A DNA stretch of 64,000 bases. Origin: Streptomyces sp. 2131.1 (GTDB taxonomy: Bacteria > Actinomycetota > Actinomycetes > Streptomycetales > Streptomycetaceae). The position numbers were made by a program, and so were the translations under genes. Position 1 is the first letter of the stretch; each line of letters starts with the position of its first letter. The DNA is taken from NCBI RefSeq assembly GCF_900105515.1, contig NZ_FNSY01000001.1, positions 3,038,001-3,102,000 of the forward strand. The letters run 5' to 3'. Under the pieces are notes generated by a model. The model did no database searches. It was not told the origin of the DNA and saw nothing but the letters and a program-made list of their open reading frames with translations. Of the stretch, positions 15,142 to 23,531 are shown in pieces.

Positions 15142-16131
15142 TCAGTCCGGCGTCACCCGCGCCGTCACCGGCAAGTGGTCGCTGCCCGTGCCGGGAAGGG
15201 TGCGGACGCGGCCGACGGTCGCCCCGCGGGCCATCACCTGGTCGATCCTGGCCAGCGGGAAGGACGCCGGGAAGCTGAACGCGAAGCCGCGCTTCGAGAC
15301 GTTCAACCGCGAGGTCAGGGGCGCAAGGCCCCGGTCGTCCACCGTGCCGTTCAGGTCGCCCAGCACGATCACCGGACCCGTCGCCTCCGCGTCCAGCGCC
15401 CGCCCCAGCAGCCGGGCGCTCTCGTCGCGCCGGGCGGTGCCCAGCCCGCCCGCGCCGAGCCGGAACGACGGCAGGTGGGCCACGTACACCGCGACCTCGC
15501 CGTGCGGGGTGCGGGCCACCGTACGCAGGCCCCGGCTCCAGCCCTCCGTGATGTCCGCCGGCTTGATGTCCACGGTCCGGGTACCGGAGAGGGGGTGCCG
15601 GGACCAGAGGCCCACGGTGCCCCGGACCTCGTGGAAGGGGTACGCCGCCGCGAGGGTCTTCTCGTACGCAGGCAGCGCAGCGGGCACCAGTTCCTCCAGC
15701 GCGATCAGGTCGGCGCCCTCGGCGGCCAGCGCGCGGGCCGTGCCCGCCGGGTCGGCGTTCACATCGCTGACGTTGTGCTGGACGACGACCAGGTCACGCG
15801 GGCCCGGGTCCCCCGCCGGCAGGAGCAGCCCGCCGAACGCGTACCCCCACGCCACCACCGGCAGGACCACCGCCACCAGCGCGAGCGCCGACCGGCGCAG
15901 TACGGCCAGGGTCAGCAGGGGCACGACGGCGAGACCGAGCCACGGGAGGAACGCCTCCAGGAGGCTGCCGAGGCGGCCGGGGGTGTTGGGCACGACACCG
16001 GGGGCGGTGAGCAGGAGCGCGGTCAGGGCGGCGAGCGCGGCCGGGACCCTCCCCCGCCGCCACCGGCCGGCGGGCGGCGCATCGGAGGACCGGGGCACGC
16101 GGGGGCGCCACACCGTCCGGACCCTGGTCAC
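15142..16131 (-). CDS. Endonuclease/exonuclease/phosphatase (EEP) family membrane protein
   Basis: A protein of 329 residues. Three N-terminal hydrophobic segments (ALAALTALLLTAPGVVP, LEAFLPWLGLAVVPLLTLAV, LALVAVVLPVVAWGYAFGG) anchor an external EEP domain. Catalytic motifs are present: VVVQHNVSDVNADP (Asn), ADLIALEELV (Glu), VYVAHLPSF, VIVLGDLNGTVDD (Asp-x-Asn) and the terminal TGSDHLPVTARV (Asp-His). The start GTG 16131 overlaps the TetR stop by four bases (GTGA). It is the last gene of the SRPBCC-DUF4166-TetR operon. Members hydrolyse phosphodiesters, for example of lipids or nucleic acids; the substrate is not known. Confidence 0.88.
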   Translation of the reverse strand: MTRVRTVWRPRVPRSSDAPPAGRWRRGRVPAALAALTALLLTAPGVVPNTPGRLGSLLEAFLPWLGLAVVPLLTLAVLRRSALALVAVVLPVVAWGYAFGGLLLPAGDPGPRDLVVVQHNVSDVNADPAGTARALAAEGADLIALEELVPAALPAYEKTLAAAYPFHEVRGTVGLWSRHPLSGTRTVDIKPADITEGWSRGLRTVARTPHGEVAVYVAHLPSFRLGAGGLGTARRDESARLLGRALDAEATGPVIVLGDLNGTVDDRGLAPLTSRLNVSKRGFAFSFPASFPLARIDQVMARGATVGRVRTLPGTGSDHLPVTARVTPD

Positions 16132-16838
16132 GCGCGCCCCCGGTTCCCCGACCTGCGCAGCCGCGACCGCACCGCGCGCTGCGCCACCGGGCCCAGATCC
16201 TCCAAAGCGGCGGCCAGTTCGGCGAGCTGGTCCAGTGCGGCCAGGGCGCGTTCGGCGCCGTCCGGGTCGACGCCCTCGTACAGTTCGAGGCCGACGAAGG
16301 CCGCCGACGCCGCCTTCGCCAGGCCCCCGACGTCCACGAACCCGCTGAGCGGCGTGTCCGCCAGGACGCGGGCGAGGACCCGCTCGATCTCGTCGGTCCA
16401 GAGGGTGAGGCCCGCCGCCGTGGCCGCCGCGAGGCGCGGCTGCGTCTGGCCTCCGGCGAGCAGCTGGCCCAGTACGGCGACGTGGCCGCCCGCCCGCTCC
16501 GAGGCGTTCAGTTCGCGTGCCACGGCGAGGAGTTCGCCCAGCGAGCGCACGCCGTCCAGCCGCTCCCGGTAGGTCGCGAGGCGCTGCTCGGCACCGTGGC
16601 GGCAGGCGGCGGCGAGCAGGTCGTCGACGGTGCCGAAGTGGTAGAAGACCAGCGCCTGGTTGACCCCGGCGGTCGCGGCGATGCTCCGCGCGGAGGTCTT
16701 CGCGATGCCCTGCTCGGTGAGCGTGGCGAGGGCCCCGGTGAGGAGTCTGGTGCGGGTGTCCTCGGCGGAGGACGCGCGCCCGGAACTCCCCCGCCGCGCC
16801 CCGGAACCGCCACCCCCGGCCGGGGGAACTCCGCTCAT
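16128..16838 (-). CDS. TetR/AcrR family transcriptional regulator
   Basis: A protein of 236 residues: a Gly/Ser-rich leader, then a TetR HTH (TRTRLLTGALATLTEQGIAK, TSARSIAATAGVNQALVFYH, FGTVDDLLAAACRHGAE) and a helical effector domain (SLGELLAVARELNASERAGG). The ATG overlaps the preceding stop by four bases (ATGA) and its own stop overlaps the next start, so it is embedded in the operon it probably controls. Two matching palindromes upstream of the operon at 18248-18309 have TetR-operator geometry. The effector is unknown. Confidence 0.92.
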   Translation of the reverse strand: MSGVPPAGGGGSGARRGSSGRASSAEDTRTRLLTGALATLTEQGIAKTSARSIAATAGVNQALVFYHFGTVDDLLAAACRHGAEQRLATYRERLDGVRSLGELLAVARELNASERAGGHVAVLGQLLAGGQTQPRLAAATAAGLTLWTDEIERVLARVLADTPLSGFVDVGGLAKAASAAFVGLELYEGVDPDGAERALAALDQLAELAAALEDLGPVAQRAVRSRLRRSGNRGRA

Positions 16839-17509
16839 GCCCGTGCCTCCTCGCGTACCGGCCGCAGATCCTGCCGTATCCCGTGCGCCCGTGCGTACTC
16901 CGCGGTGAACGAGCCCTCGTAGCCGAAGAGGGGGCCGAAGCGCCGGTTGGTGACGCGGACCTGGATGCGGAAGCGGCCCGCCGCCTCGTCGTACGACTCG
17001 CGGACCACCGCGTCGCCCCCGACGAAGTGCGGCACCCGGATGTCCACCGGCCCCTCCCGGAAGCGGTGCTCACCGGAGCGGATGACCAGGGCGCCCGCCC
17101 CGTCCACCGTGAGGTGCAGGTCGGTCGCGAGGTGCTGGTGGGTGCCCAGGTAGTCCACCACGCAGTTGCGTTCCGGGCTGTGGACCATCGTCGCGTCGAA
17201 CCGCCGGGGCCCGTCCGCAAAGGCGAACGTCCGCACGAAGGTGACCGTTTCGCGGCCGAAGGAGTCCGTGAAGGGCACGTTCTCGATGGTGAACGGGATG
17301 TCGCGGCCGGCGCGCGGGAGCAGGATGTTGCGCGTGCCGCCCACCGCGAGGAAGGGCCGCACCCACGGGCCGCCGTGCCAGACGCGGTCCATCACCCCGC
17401 GCCCCGTGCAGGACTCGCCGCTGTCGAGGCCGACGGAGAAGCGGCGCCGGATGCGCGGGTGGAGGCGGTCGAAGTCGGCCCCCAGGGCCTGCTGGAAGAT
17501 CGAGGTCAC
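16835..17509 (-). CDS. DUF4166 domain protein
   Basis: A protein of 224 residues. It fits DUF4166: SIFQQALGADFDRLHPRIRR near the start, WHGGPWVRPFLAVGGTRNIL, and PFTIENVPFTDSFGRETVTF, then a mostly beta C-terminal half ending LFGYEGSFTAEYARAHG. In other actinobacteria this domain occurs alone or fused to saccharopine-dehydrogenase-like proteins. Start GTG 17509 overlaps the SRPBCC stop and its own stop overlaps the TetR ATG. It may bind a lipid or hydrophobic ligand together with the SRPBCC partner; this is inference. Confidence 0.85.
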   Translation of the reverse strand: MTSIFQQALGADFDRLHPRIRRRFSVGLDSGESCTGRGVMDRVWHGGPWVRPFLAVGGTRNILLPRAGRDIPFTIENVPFTDSFGRETVTFVRTFAFADGPRRFDATMVHSPERNCVVDYLGTHQHLATDLHLTVDGAGALVIRSGEHRFREGPVDIRVPHFVGGDAVVRESYDEAAGRFRIQVRVTNRRFGPLFGYEGSFTAEYARAHGIRQDLRPVREEARA

Positions 17510-18225
17510 GGGCGCTCCAAGCGGTCGAGCAGGGCGGGCGGGGTGGCGGTCGCGGTGGCGGCGGGGCCGCGACCGGGCGGGCGGCGCAGGCAGCGGCGGG
17601 CGGCCGGGGTGCCGGGCAGCGGCGGCAGCAGGACGGCGGCGAGCAGGACCGGCACGGCGGCCGGCAGTGCGGCCCAGGCCGCCAGCGCCACCGCCGCCAG
17701 CCGGACCGCAGCCTCCCCCAGGCCCCGCCACAGGGCGCGCTCGGGCGTGATCCCGCGCTCGCACCACAGCCGCAGCCGGTCGAACGACCAGGCGGTGGCC
17801 CAGCCCATCAGCGGCCGGAAGAGAAGGCGGTCCGCGAGCCGGCCCGGGCGGCCCCAGCGCGGCTCGTAGTCATACCCCGTCAGGAAGCGGAGGCCGCCCT
17901 CCGCGCAGGGCACGTAACGCCAGTAGCCCCGGCCCTCCGTGAGGAACGACAGCGGATGCCCGCACGCGAAGCGCAGCGCCGACGTCCGCGTCCCGTCCGG
18001 CCGGTGGCGCTCACCGGCGGAGATCCCGGTGCCCGCGACGAGGAGCCCGGGCAGCACCCGCACCCCGTACGTGAACCGCTGCGGCTCCCCCTCCGCGCCC
18101 GGCAGATACGCGATCCGCGTGAACCGCAGGTCCCAGCGCTGATGCCGCGCCGGGTCCTGGGTGCGCTCCCAGACCCGGTCCATGCCGTCCCGTATCCGGG
18201 CCTCGACGTACAGGCCACCGCCCAC
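17506..18225 (-). CDS. SRPBCC (START-like) family protein with C-terminal hydrophobic segment
   Basis: About 239 residues. The first 150 have a START/Bet v1-like pattern (YVEARIRDGMDRVWERTQDP, RHQRWDLRFTRIAYLPGAEG, FLTGYDYEPRWGRPGRLADR), a hydrophobic-ligand cavity fold. The C-terminal region contains one or two membrane segments (VRLAAVALAAWAALPAAVPV, LLAAVLLPPLPG). Start GTG 18225 is chosen; GTG 18237 and TTG 18264 are alternatives, but TTG 18264 lies inside an operator palindrome. It is the first gene of the four-gene operon. Confidence 0.78.
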   Translation of the reverse strand: MGGGLYVEARIRDGMDRVWERTQDPARHQRWDLRFTRIAYLPGAEGEPQRFTYGVRVLPGLLVAGTGISAGERHRPDGTRTSALRFACGHPLSFLTEGRGYWRYVPCAEGGLRFLTGYDYEPRWGRPGRLADRLLFRPLMGWATAWSFDRLRLWCERGITPERALWRGLGEAAVRLAAVALAAWAALPAAVPVLLAAVLLPPLPGTPAARRCLRRPPGRGPAATATATPPALLDRLERP

Positions 18226-18247
18226 TGTTTTCCCCACCCCCGGACCG

Positions 18248-18265
18248 TTTGAGCAGTCGCTCAAA
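18248..18265. promoter_or_regulatory. TetR-type operator, copy 1
   Basis: TTTGAGC-AGTC-GCTCAAA: 7-bp arms with 4-base centre, just upstream of the SRPBCC start. It is the inverse-orientation twin of the site at 18292-18309; centres are 44 bp apart, about four helical turns. Confidence 0.7.
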
Positions 18266-18291
18266 TCGCAACGGTGCAGACGGTAGACGAC

Positions 18292-18309
18292 TTTGAGCGA
18301 CTGCTCAAG
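18292..18309. promoter_or_regulatory. TetR-type operator, copy 2
   Basis: TTTGAGC-GACT-GCTCAAG, the same arms as the first copy with the central four bases reversed. Together they flank the likely promoter of the operon transcribed leftward, and the right copy is about 100 bp from the start of the surface-protein gene. Confidence 0.68.
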
Positions 18310-18407
18310 CGGGCGGCGGCCAGTCGTGGGGACGTCGGGGTCCGTGCGGGTGGTCCACGGCCTCGCCGCCCCCGGAAGGCCACGCGCGCGGGCTTACGTT
18401 TCCCGGC

Positions 18408-19862
18408 ATGAAACGCACCAGTGCCGTCGCCACGACCGCCTGCCTCCTGTGCCTGGCCGCCGCCGTCCCCGCCACGGCCGACTACTCCGGCAACCCGCTG
18501 ACCGGGGACAACGGATTCGGGGTGCTCGTCCAGGACGACGCTGTGCTGGGCAGCACGGAGACCGAGGGCTCGGTGGCCATCGGCGGGAACCTCACCTACG
18601 GGCCGGGGTACAACGTCGCGCTGCACACCCCCGGCACGTTCACCGCGCCCGGCGACGACCGCCCGACCGCGCTGCTCGTGGGCGGCAGAATCGATCATGC
18701 GGCCAGCTCGCCGCAGGGCGTGCTCCAGGTCCTCAGCCAGGGGTACGTGAAGGTCGGCGACCCGACCGGCTCCTCGATCCTGGACCAGGACTCCAACAAC
18801 GCCGAGGTCAACACCCACATCGTCCCCGAGGGCTCCGGATACGACTCCGCGCCCCGCATTCAGGAAACGATTCACCAGCCCGTCGCCTCCGTCACGGACA
18901 CCACCGGACTGCCCGACCTCGACGCGCTCTTCTCGACCTTCCGCGACCGCTCGGACGCCATCGACACCTGCTCCGCCAACGTGGTCCTGCGCGACGCCGC
19001 TGGCGACCCGCTCCCCGACCAGACGGGCTTCCCCGCCGGTACGAGCGCACACGTCAGGCTCACCGAGGGCGAGACGAACGTGCTCCGGCTGACCGGTGAG
19101 CAGCTGAACAACCTCTCCGAGATCACCTTCGACAGCCGGCCGACGGCGACGACCCCGTTCGTGGTCGACGTCGACACGACGGGCACGGGCGGTACGTACA
19201 GCTGGCACATCCCGAACCTCGCGGGCGTCTCGGGCGACCAGGCCCCGTACATGCTGTGGAACTTCCCCGACGCCACCGACATCACGATCGCGGACGGCGA
19301 CTCGCTGGAGGGCACGATCTACGCGCCCCGCGCCCACCTCACCGACCTGGACGCCTCGAACATCGAGGGCACGATCGTCGTACGGGAACTCACGGCCGGG
19401 CCGCTCGGCGACGACGGCACCGCGGTCAACGCAGGCGAGATCCACCAGTTCCCGTTCGCCGCCGACATCGAGTGCAGCGGGGAGGGCCCGTCGCCGTCCC
19501 CCACCCCGAGCCCCACGGACCCGACCCCCACGCCCACGCCGTCCCCGACGGACTCGACCCCCACCCCGAGCCCCACGGACCCGACCCCCACGCCCACGCC
19601 ATCCCCGACGGACTCCACCCCCACCCCGACCCCGTCGGACTCCACCCCTGTCCCGACGCCCACGGACTCCACTCCCTGGCCCAACCCGACGCACAGCCAC
19701 CCCGTACCGCCCCCGGACCACGGCGGCCACCACCACCGGCCTCCGCACGGCGGGCTCGCGGACACCGGCACGGCCACCACCCTCTACGCGGCGGGCGGGG
19801 CCTTCGCGCTGGCCACGGCGGGGATCTTCCTGCTGGGGCGGCGTCGCCGGCCGAGGCACTGA
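18408..19862 (+). CDS. Sortase-anchored choice-of-anchor A surface protein
   Basis: A protein of 484 residues. Signal peptide 1-24 (TTACLLCLAAAVPATA). A choice-of-anchor A type beta-domain covers about 28-350 (NPLTGDNGFGVLVQDDAVLG, EGSVAIGGNLTYGPGY, DGDSLEGTIYAPRAHLTDLD, EGTIVVRELTAGPLGDDGTA). Residues about 360-425 are a Pro/Thr/Ser wall-spanning stalk made partly of a duplicated 20-residue unit. The end has LADTG (450-454), a hydrophobic helix and RRRRPRH, a sortase signal of the LAxTG class handled by SrtE-type sortases in Streptomyces. It is probably an exported cell-wall protein. The two TetR-type palindromes lie about 100 bp upstream, so shared control is possible. Confidence 0.9.
   Translation: MKRTSAVATTACLLCLAAAVPATADYSGNPLTGDNGFGVLVQDDAVLGSTETEGSVAIGGNLTYGPGYNVALHTPGTFTAPGDDRPTALLVGGRIDHAASSPQGVLQVLSQGYVKVGDPTGSSILDQDSNNAEVNTHIVPEGSGYDSAPRIQETIHQPVASVTDTTGLPDLDALFSTFRDRSDAIDTCSANVVLRDAAGDPLPDQTGFPAGTSAHVRLTEGETNVLRLTGEQLNNLSEITFDSRPTATTPFVVDVDTTGTGGTYSWHIPNLAGVSGDQAPYMLWNFPDATDITIADGDSLEGTIYAPRAHLTDLDASNIEGTIVVRELTAGPLGDDGTAVNAGEIHQFPFAADIECSGEGPSPSPTPSPTDPTPTPTPSPTDSTPTPSPTDPTPTPTPSPTDSTPTPTPSDSTPVPTPTDSTPWPNPTHSHPVPPPDHGGHHHRPPHGGLADTGTATTLYAAGGAFALATAGIFLLGRRRRPRH
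19501..19620 (+). repeat. Tandem 60-bp repeat encoding the stalk
   Basis: 19501-19560 and 19561-19620 are nearly identical (two visible base differences), each coding 20 residues of the Pro-Thr-Ser stalk. Copy number is likely to vary between strains. Confidence 0.85.
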
Positions 19863-19893
19863 CGTACCGAATCCGCGTCTTCCCGAGCCGGGC

Positions 19894-20385
19894 TCACCGC
19901 CCCGGGAACCGCTCCCCGCACGCGCTGCAGAAGACCGGCGCCGACTCCGGGGACATCCGCCCGCACTCCGGGCAGACCCGGTCCAGCGCGCACGGGGCCT
20001 CGCCGCCCTGCCCGGCGTAGACCGTGGGCTTGAGGGCGAGGCCGGGGCGGCGGCGGTGGACCGTCAGGTAGGCGAGGCCGTCCGGGCCCGCCGTCAGGGA
20101 GCGGCGGGAGGTGCGCGGCAGCCACGTCGCCGTCGTCGGGGTCAGGGTCAGGGGATCCGCGCCGCCGCCGGGGGTCAGGCGGCCGCTGCCCGCGAGGACG
20201 ACCAGGAGCACGTCGAGCACGTCCTCCTGGTGCTCCCCGACCTCCGCGCCCGGGGGCAGCCGCACCAGGTTCGCGTCCAGCTCCCTCCCCTGCCGGTCGA
20301 GCTGCCACAGGGCGCCCCGGTCGTCGGGGGCCGCCGCGGCGAGCAGTTCGTCCAGTACGGCGAGTACCTCGGGAGTCGCGTTCAC
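19894..20385 (-). CDS. Cupin-like protein with C-terminal zinc ribbon
   Basis: A protein of 163 residues. The N-terminal half has a cupin-like pattern (VRLPPGAEVGEHQEDVLDVL, LVVLAGSGRLTPGGG). The C-terminal tail carries two CxxC knuckles, CPECGRMSPES and CSACGERFPG, about 15 residues apart, a zinc ribbon. No enzyme motif is visible. The start is ATG 20385. It follows the surface protein gene convergently after 31 bases. It might be a metal- or nucleic-acid-binding accessory protein; function is unknown. Confidence 0.8.
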   Translation of the reverse strand: MNATPEVLAVLDELLAAAAPDDRGALWQLDRQGRELDANLVRLPPGAEVGEHQEDVLDVLLVVLAGSGRLTPGGGADPLTLTPTTATWLPRTSRRSLTAGPDGLAYLTVHRRRPGLALKPTVYAGQGGEAPCALDRVCPECGRMSPESAPVFCSACGERFPGR

Positions 20386-20428
20386 GCCGACCAGGCTACG
20401 ACCGGGTGCGCCGCGGAAGGGGGCCGGA

Positions 20429-21460
20429 TCAGGCGGAGGCCGCCCGGAGGAGGGTTTCGGCCGCGGCGGTGCGGGCGTAGAGAACGGAGCGGCCGGCCCG
20501 GTGGGCGCTCACCAGGCCCGCGTCGCGCAGTGCGGTGAGGTACTGGGACACCCCGGCCGCCGAGAGGCCGGTGCGATGGGCCAGTTGCGTGGTGGAGGCC
20601 GGGATCTCCAGCTCGGTCAGGAGCAGGGTGCGTGAACGGCCCAGCACCGCGGACAGGGTGTCGGCCCCCACGGCGGGCCGCGCCTCCCACAGTGAGCCGA
20701 CACCGCGTGCCTGATAGGCGAGTTGGGGCGGGTCCGGTGGCGTCGTCCGGGTGCGCAGCCCCGGTCCGCCGAAGGCCGACGGGATCAGCAGGAGGCCCGT
20801 GCCCGCCGTCGTCCGGGTCAGTGGCTGCTTGCGGTGGGCCATCCGCAGGGCATTGCCGTCCCAGCTCACCGACGGGTGCAGGCCGCCCAGGAGGTGGCCG
20901 GTGCCGTGCTCGGCGGCCAGGCGTGCCCGGTGGAGGATGTCGGCGTCCAGGACTGCCCGGATGCGGGCCCAGTAGGGGGCGAGGGCCAGTTCCCAGTACG
21001 TTTCGAGCTCCGACGTGAGCTCGGCGAGAAGCGGCCCGTACGGGTCGTCGCGCAGGGCCCGCAGCCGGGGTCCGAGGGTCCCCTGGTGGCGGGCCAGGTG
21101 GTCGAGGTCGTGGCGTACCCGGGCGCCCGGCGTGGCCCGGATCGCCTCCCACTCCGCCGCCGGCGCGGGGGCCGGTCCGGTGGGGGCCGGGTTGAGGAAG
21201 TCGGGGACGTAGCCACCGGTGTGGGGGATCAGCTCGCCGAGCCAGCCCCGCTCCAGTCTGCCGGCCACCCAGCGCGGACGTACCTGCCCGGCCCAGGCGC
21301 GGTGGACCGGATGCGCGGAGTCCGATCTCAGCAGCCGGAAGCTGGGCGTGACCTCCCACATCGGTGAGACCGAGAACCGCACCCGCGCGAGATCACTCGT
21401 CGAGAACGCCAGCTCCGCCAAGACACCCGCCCCCTGTGGATTCAGGTATGCCTGAATCAT
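20429..21460 (-). CDS. ArsR-type HTH regulator with DUF5937 N-terminal domain
   Basis: A protein of about 343 residues. The N-terminal 250 fit the DUF5937 family of Streptomyces regulators (ELAFSTSDLARVRFSVSPMW, ETYWELALAPYWARIRAVLD, GNALRMAHRKQPLTRTTAGT). The C terminus is a winged HTH (TTQLAHRTGLSAAGVSQYLT, ALRDAGLVSAHRAGRSVLYA). ATG 21460 has no Shine-Dalgarno sequence; TTG 21421, preceded by AGGGGGCGGG, would start at the family's usual position and is a good alternative. It diverges from the aldo/keto reductase gene at 21497 across only 36 bases, so it probably controls that gene. Confidence 0.85.
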   Translation of the reverse strand: MIQAYLNPQGAGVLAELAFSTSDLARVRFSVSPMWEVTPSFRLLRSDSAHPVHRAWAGQVRPRWVAGRLERGWLGELIPHTGGYVPDFLNPAPTGPAPAPAAEWEAIRATPGARVRHDLDHLARHQGTLGPRLRALRDDPYGPLLAELTSELETYWELALAPYWARIRAVLDADILHRARLAAEHGTGHLLGGLHPSVSWDGNALRMAHRKQPLTRTTAGTGLLLIPSAFGGPGLRTRTTPPDPPQLAYQARGVGSLWEARPAVGADTLSAVLGRSRTLLLTELEIPASTTQLAHRTGLSAAGVSQYLTALRDAGLVSAHRAGRSVLYARTAAAETLLRAASA

Positions 21461-21496
21461 TGGCGGGGCAGCCTACCGCGCGGCGATCATCCCGCC

Positions 21497-22393
21497 ATGA
21501 CCTCACAGACCATCAATGCGGCGGCATCGGGCACCTGGAAGATCGGTGACCTGCCGGTCCACCGGATCGGCTTCGGCGCGATGCGCCTGCCGCAGCACGG
21601 CGAGGCGCTCGACGCCGATGCCGTACCGCGCGGCCGCGATCAGGCGATCCGCGTACTGCGCCGCGCCGTCGAGCTCGGCGTGAACCACATCGACACCGCC
21701 GCGTTCTACTTCTCGCCGCTGCGCTCGGCCAACGAGCTGATCAACCGGGCCCTGGGCCCGTACCCGGACGACCTCGTCATCGCCACCAAGGTCGGGCCGG
21801 GCCGCGACGCCTCCGGCCAGTGGCAGGCACACGCCACCCCGGCCCAACTGCGCGGCCAGGTCGAGGAGAACCTGCGCCAGCTCGGCCGCGACCACCTCGA
21901 CGTGGTGAACCTGCGCATCGTCGGAACCGACTCGATCGCCGAGCGCTTCGGCGCACTCGCCGAACTGCGCGAGGCCGGGCTCATCCGCCACCTGGGCCTG
22001 TCGAACATCCGCCCCCACCACCTGGCCGAGGCCCAGGCCATCGCGCCGGTGGCCTGCGTCCAGAACATGTACGGCATCGGCGCGACGCCCGAGCAGAAGC
22101 AGCTGCTGGACATCTGCGGCGACCAGGGCATCGCGTTCGTGCCGTTCTACTCGATCGCCGGCACCGGACGCACCGCCGGCGCGACCAACGGCCACAGCCC
22201 GGAGGTGTCCGCCCTCGCGCGCGCCCACGGCGTCAGCCCGGCCCAGATCCGACTGGCGTGGACCCTGCACCAGGGTCCGCACATCCTGGCCATCCCCGGC
22301 ACCGGCGACCCCGACCACCTCGTCCAGAACATCGCCACCGGCTCCCTGCACCTGTCGGAGGAGGACCTCTCCACCCTGCGCAAGGCGGCATGA
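21497..22393 (+). CDS. Aldo/keto reductase
   Basis: A protein of 298 residues, a close relative of the gene at 9174-10016. The catalytic Asp and Tyr are in VNHIDTAAFYFSPLRSAN and the Lys in DDLVIATKVGPGRDASG; the tetrad His position reads LDVVNLRIVG. The cofactor-binding end has HILAIPGTGDPDHLVQNIAT. The start is ATG 21497. It is transcribed away from the ArsR-type regulator at 20429-21460, which likely acts on the shared promoter. The natural substrate is unknown; with paralogs in the window, redundancy or specialisation is possible. Confidence 0.92.
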   Translation: MTSQTINAAASGTWKIGDLPVHRIGFGAMRLPQHGEALDADAVPRGRDQAIRVLRRAVELGVNHIDTAAFYFSPLRSANELINRALGPYPDDLVIATKVGPGRDASGQWQAHATPAQLRGQVEENLRQLGRDHLDVVNLRIVGTDSIAERFGALAELREAGLIRHLGLSNIRPHHLAEAQAIAPVACVQNMYGIGATPEQKQLLDICGDQGIAFVPFYSIAGTGRTAGATNGHSPEVSALARAHGVSPAQIRLAWTLHQGPHILAIPGTGDPDHLVQNIATGSLHLSEEDLSTLRKAA

Positions 22394-22499
22394 GCGGGCC
22401 CTCCCGCGCCGAATCGGCCTAGGGCCCGTATCGGCCCCGGGCCTGTATCGGCCCTAAGCTGACGCTCTTTGCCGTACGCCGCGCGAGGAGGCACACGTC

Positions 22500-23468
22500 A
22501 TGACCGACGAGAGGTACCCGCCGATCGAGCCGTACGAGCACGGCATGCTCGACGTCGGCGACGGCGACCACGTGTACTGGGAGGTCTGCGGCAACCCCGC
22601 CGGAAAGCCCGCCGCCGTCGTCCACGGCGGGCCGGGGTCCGGCTGCTCCGAGGGCGCCCGGCGGTACTTCGACCCTGAGCGCTACCGCGTCGTCCTCTTC
22701 GACCAGCGCAACTGCGGCCGCTCCACGCCGCACGCGAGCGACCCGGCCGTCGACCTGCGGCGCAACACCACGGACCGCCTGATCGCCGACATGGAACGCC
22801 TCCGCGCACACCTCGGGATCGACCGCTGGCTGCTGTACGGGGGCTCCTGGGGCTCCACGCTGATCCTTGCGTACGCCGAGCGGCACCCGGAGCGGGTCAC
22901 CGAGGTAGTGATCCCGGCGGTGACCACGACCCGGCGCTCCGAGATCGACTGGCTGTACCGGGGGGCCGGGCTCTTCCACCCCGAGGCGTGGGACCGCTTC
23001 CGGGCGCACGTCCCGGAGGCCGCGAGCGACGCGACCCCGGACGTGCTCGCCGCGTACGCCCGGCGGACCGTCGACCCCGACCCGGAGGTGCGGGCGCGGG
23101 CGACGGCCGAGTGGTGCGCCTGGGAGGACGCGGTGCTCTCGGGCGAGGCGTACGCGGGACCGCCCCCGTACAGCGGGCGGCCGGGGCGGGCGCGGGCGGC
23201 GCTGGTGCGGATCTGCTCGCACTACTTCTCGCACGGGGCCTGGCTGGAGGAGGGGCAGCTGATCCGGGACGCGGGGCGGCTGGCCGGGATTCCCGGGGTG
23301 CTGGTGCACGGACGGCTGGACATGGGCGGGCCGCTGGGCACGGCGTGGGAGCTGGCCAAGGCGTGGCCGGACGCGGAGCTGACGGTGATCGAGGACGCGG
23401 GCCACTTGGGCGGGGCGGCGACGAGCCGGGCGGTCCTCGCGGCGCTGGACCGGTTCGCCCGGGCGTGA
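22500..23468 (+). CDS. pip: Prolyl (proline) iminopeptidase, alpha/beta hydrolase
   Basis: Cytoplasmic exopeptidase that removes N-terminal proline from peptides, 322 residues. Typical features: oxyanion motif VVHGGPGSGCSEGARRYFDP (about 41-60), QRNCGRSTPHAS, the nucleophile elbow LYGGSWGSTLILAYAERHPE (Ser about 119), the Asp in LVHGRLDMGGP, and the catalytic His in IEDAGHLGG. The start is ATG 22500 with a purine-rich region (GCGAGGAGG) upstream. It lies between two aldo/keto reductases in the same direction but with a 106-base and a 63-base gap, so independent promoters are likely. Confidence 0.93.
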   Translation: MTDERYPPIEPYEHGMLDVGDGDHVYWEVCGNPAGKPAAVVHGGPGSGCSEGARRYFDPERYRVVLFDQRNCGRSTPHASDPAVDLRRNTTDRLIADMERLRAHLGIDRWLLYGGSWGSTLILAYAERHPERVTEVVIPAVTTTRRSEIDWLYRGAGLFHPEAWDRFRAHVPEAASDATPDVLAAYARRTVDPDPEVRARATAEWCAWEDAVLSGEAYAGPPPYSGRPGRARAALVRICSHYFSHGAWLEEGQLIRDAGRLAGIPGVLVHGRLDMGGPLGTAWELAKAWPDAELTVIEDAGHLGGAATSRAVLAALDRFARA

Positions 23469-23493
23469 ATCCGCGCCGATGTAAGGGGCACGC

Positions 23494-23524
23494 TTGCTTC
23501 GAGCGCGCTCGAAGGAGTTGGCTT
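23494..23524 (+). promoter_or_regulatory. MerR-type promoter of aldo/keto reductase gene
   Basis: TTGCTT (23494-23499) and TGGCTT (23519-23524) are 19 bp apart and the perfect palindrome CTTCGAGCGCGCTCGAAG lies at 23497-23514. The ATG at 23532 is seven bases after the -10, as in the promoter at 4840-4870. A leaderless MerR-activated transcript is inferred. Confidence 0.6.
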
Positions 23525-23531
23525 GGGGGTC

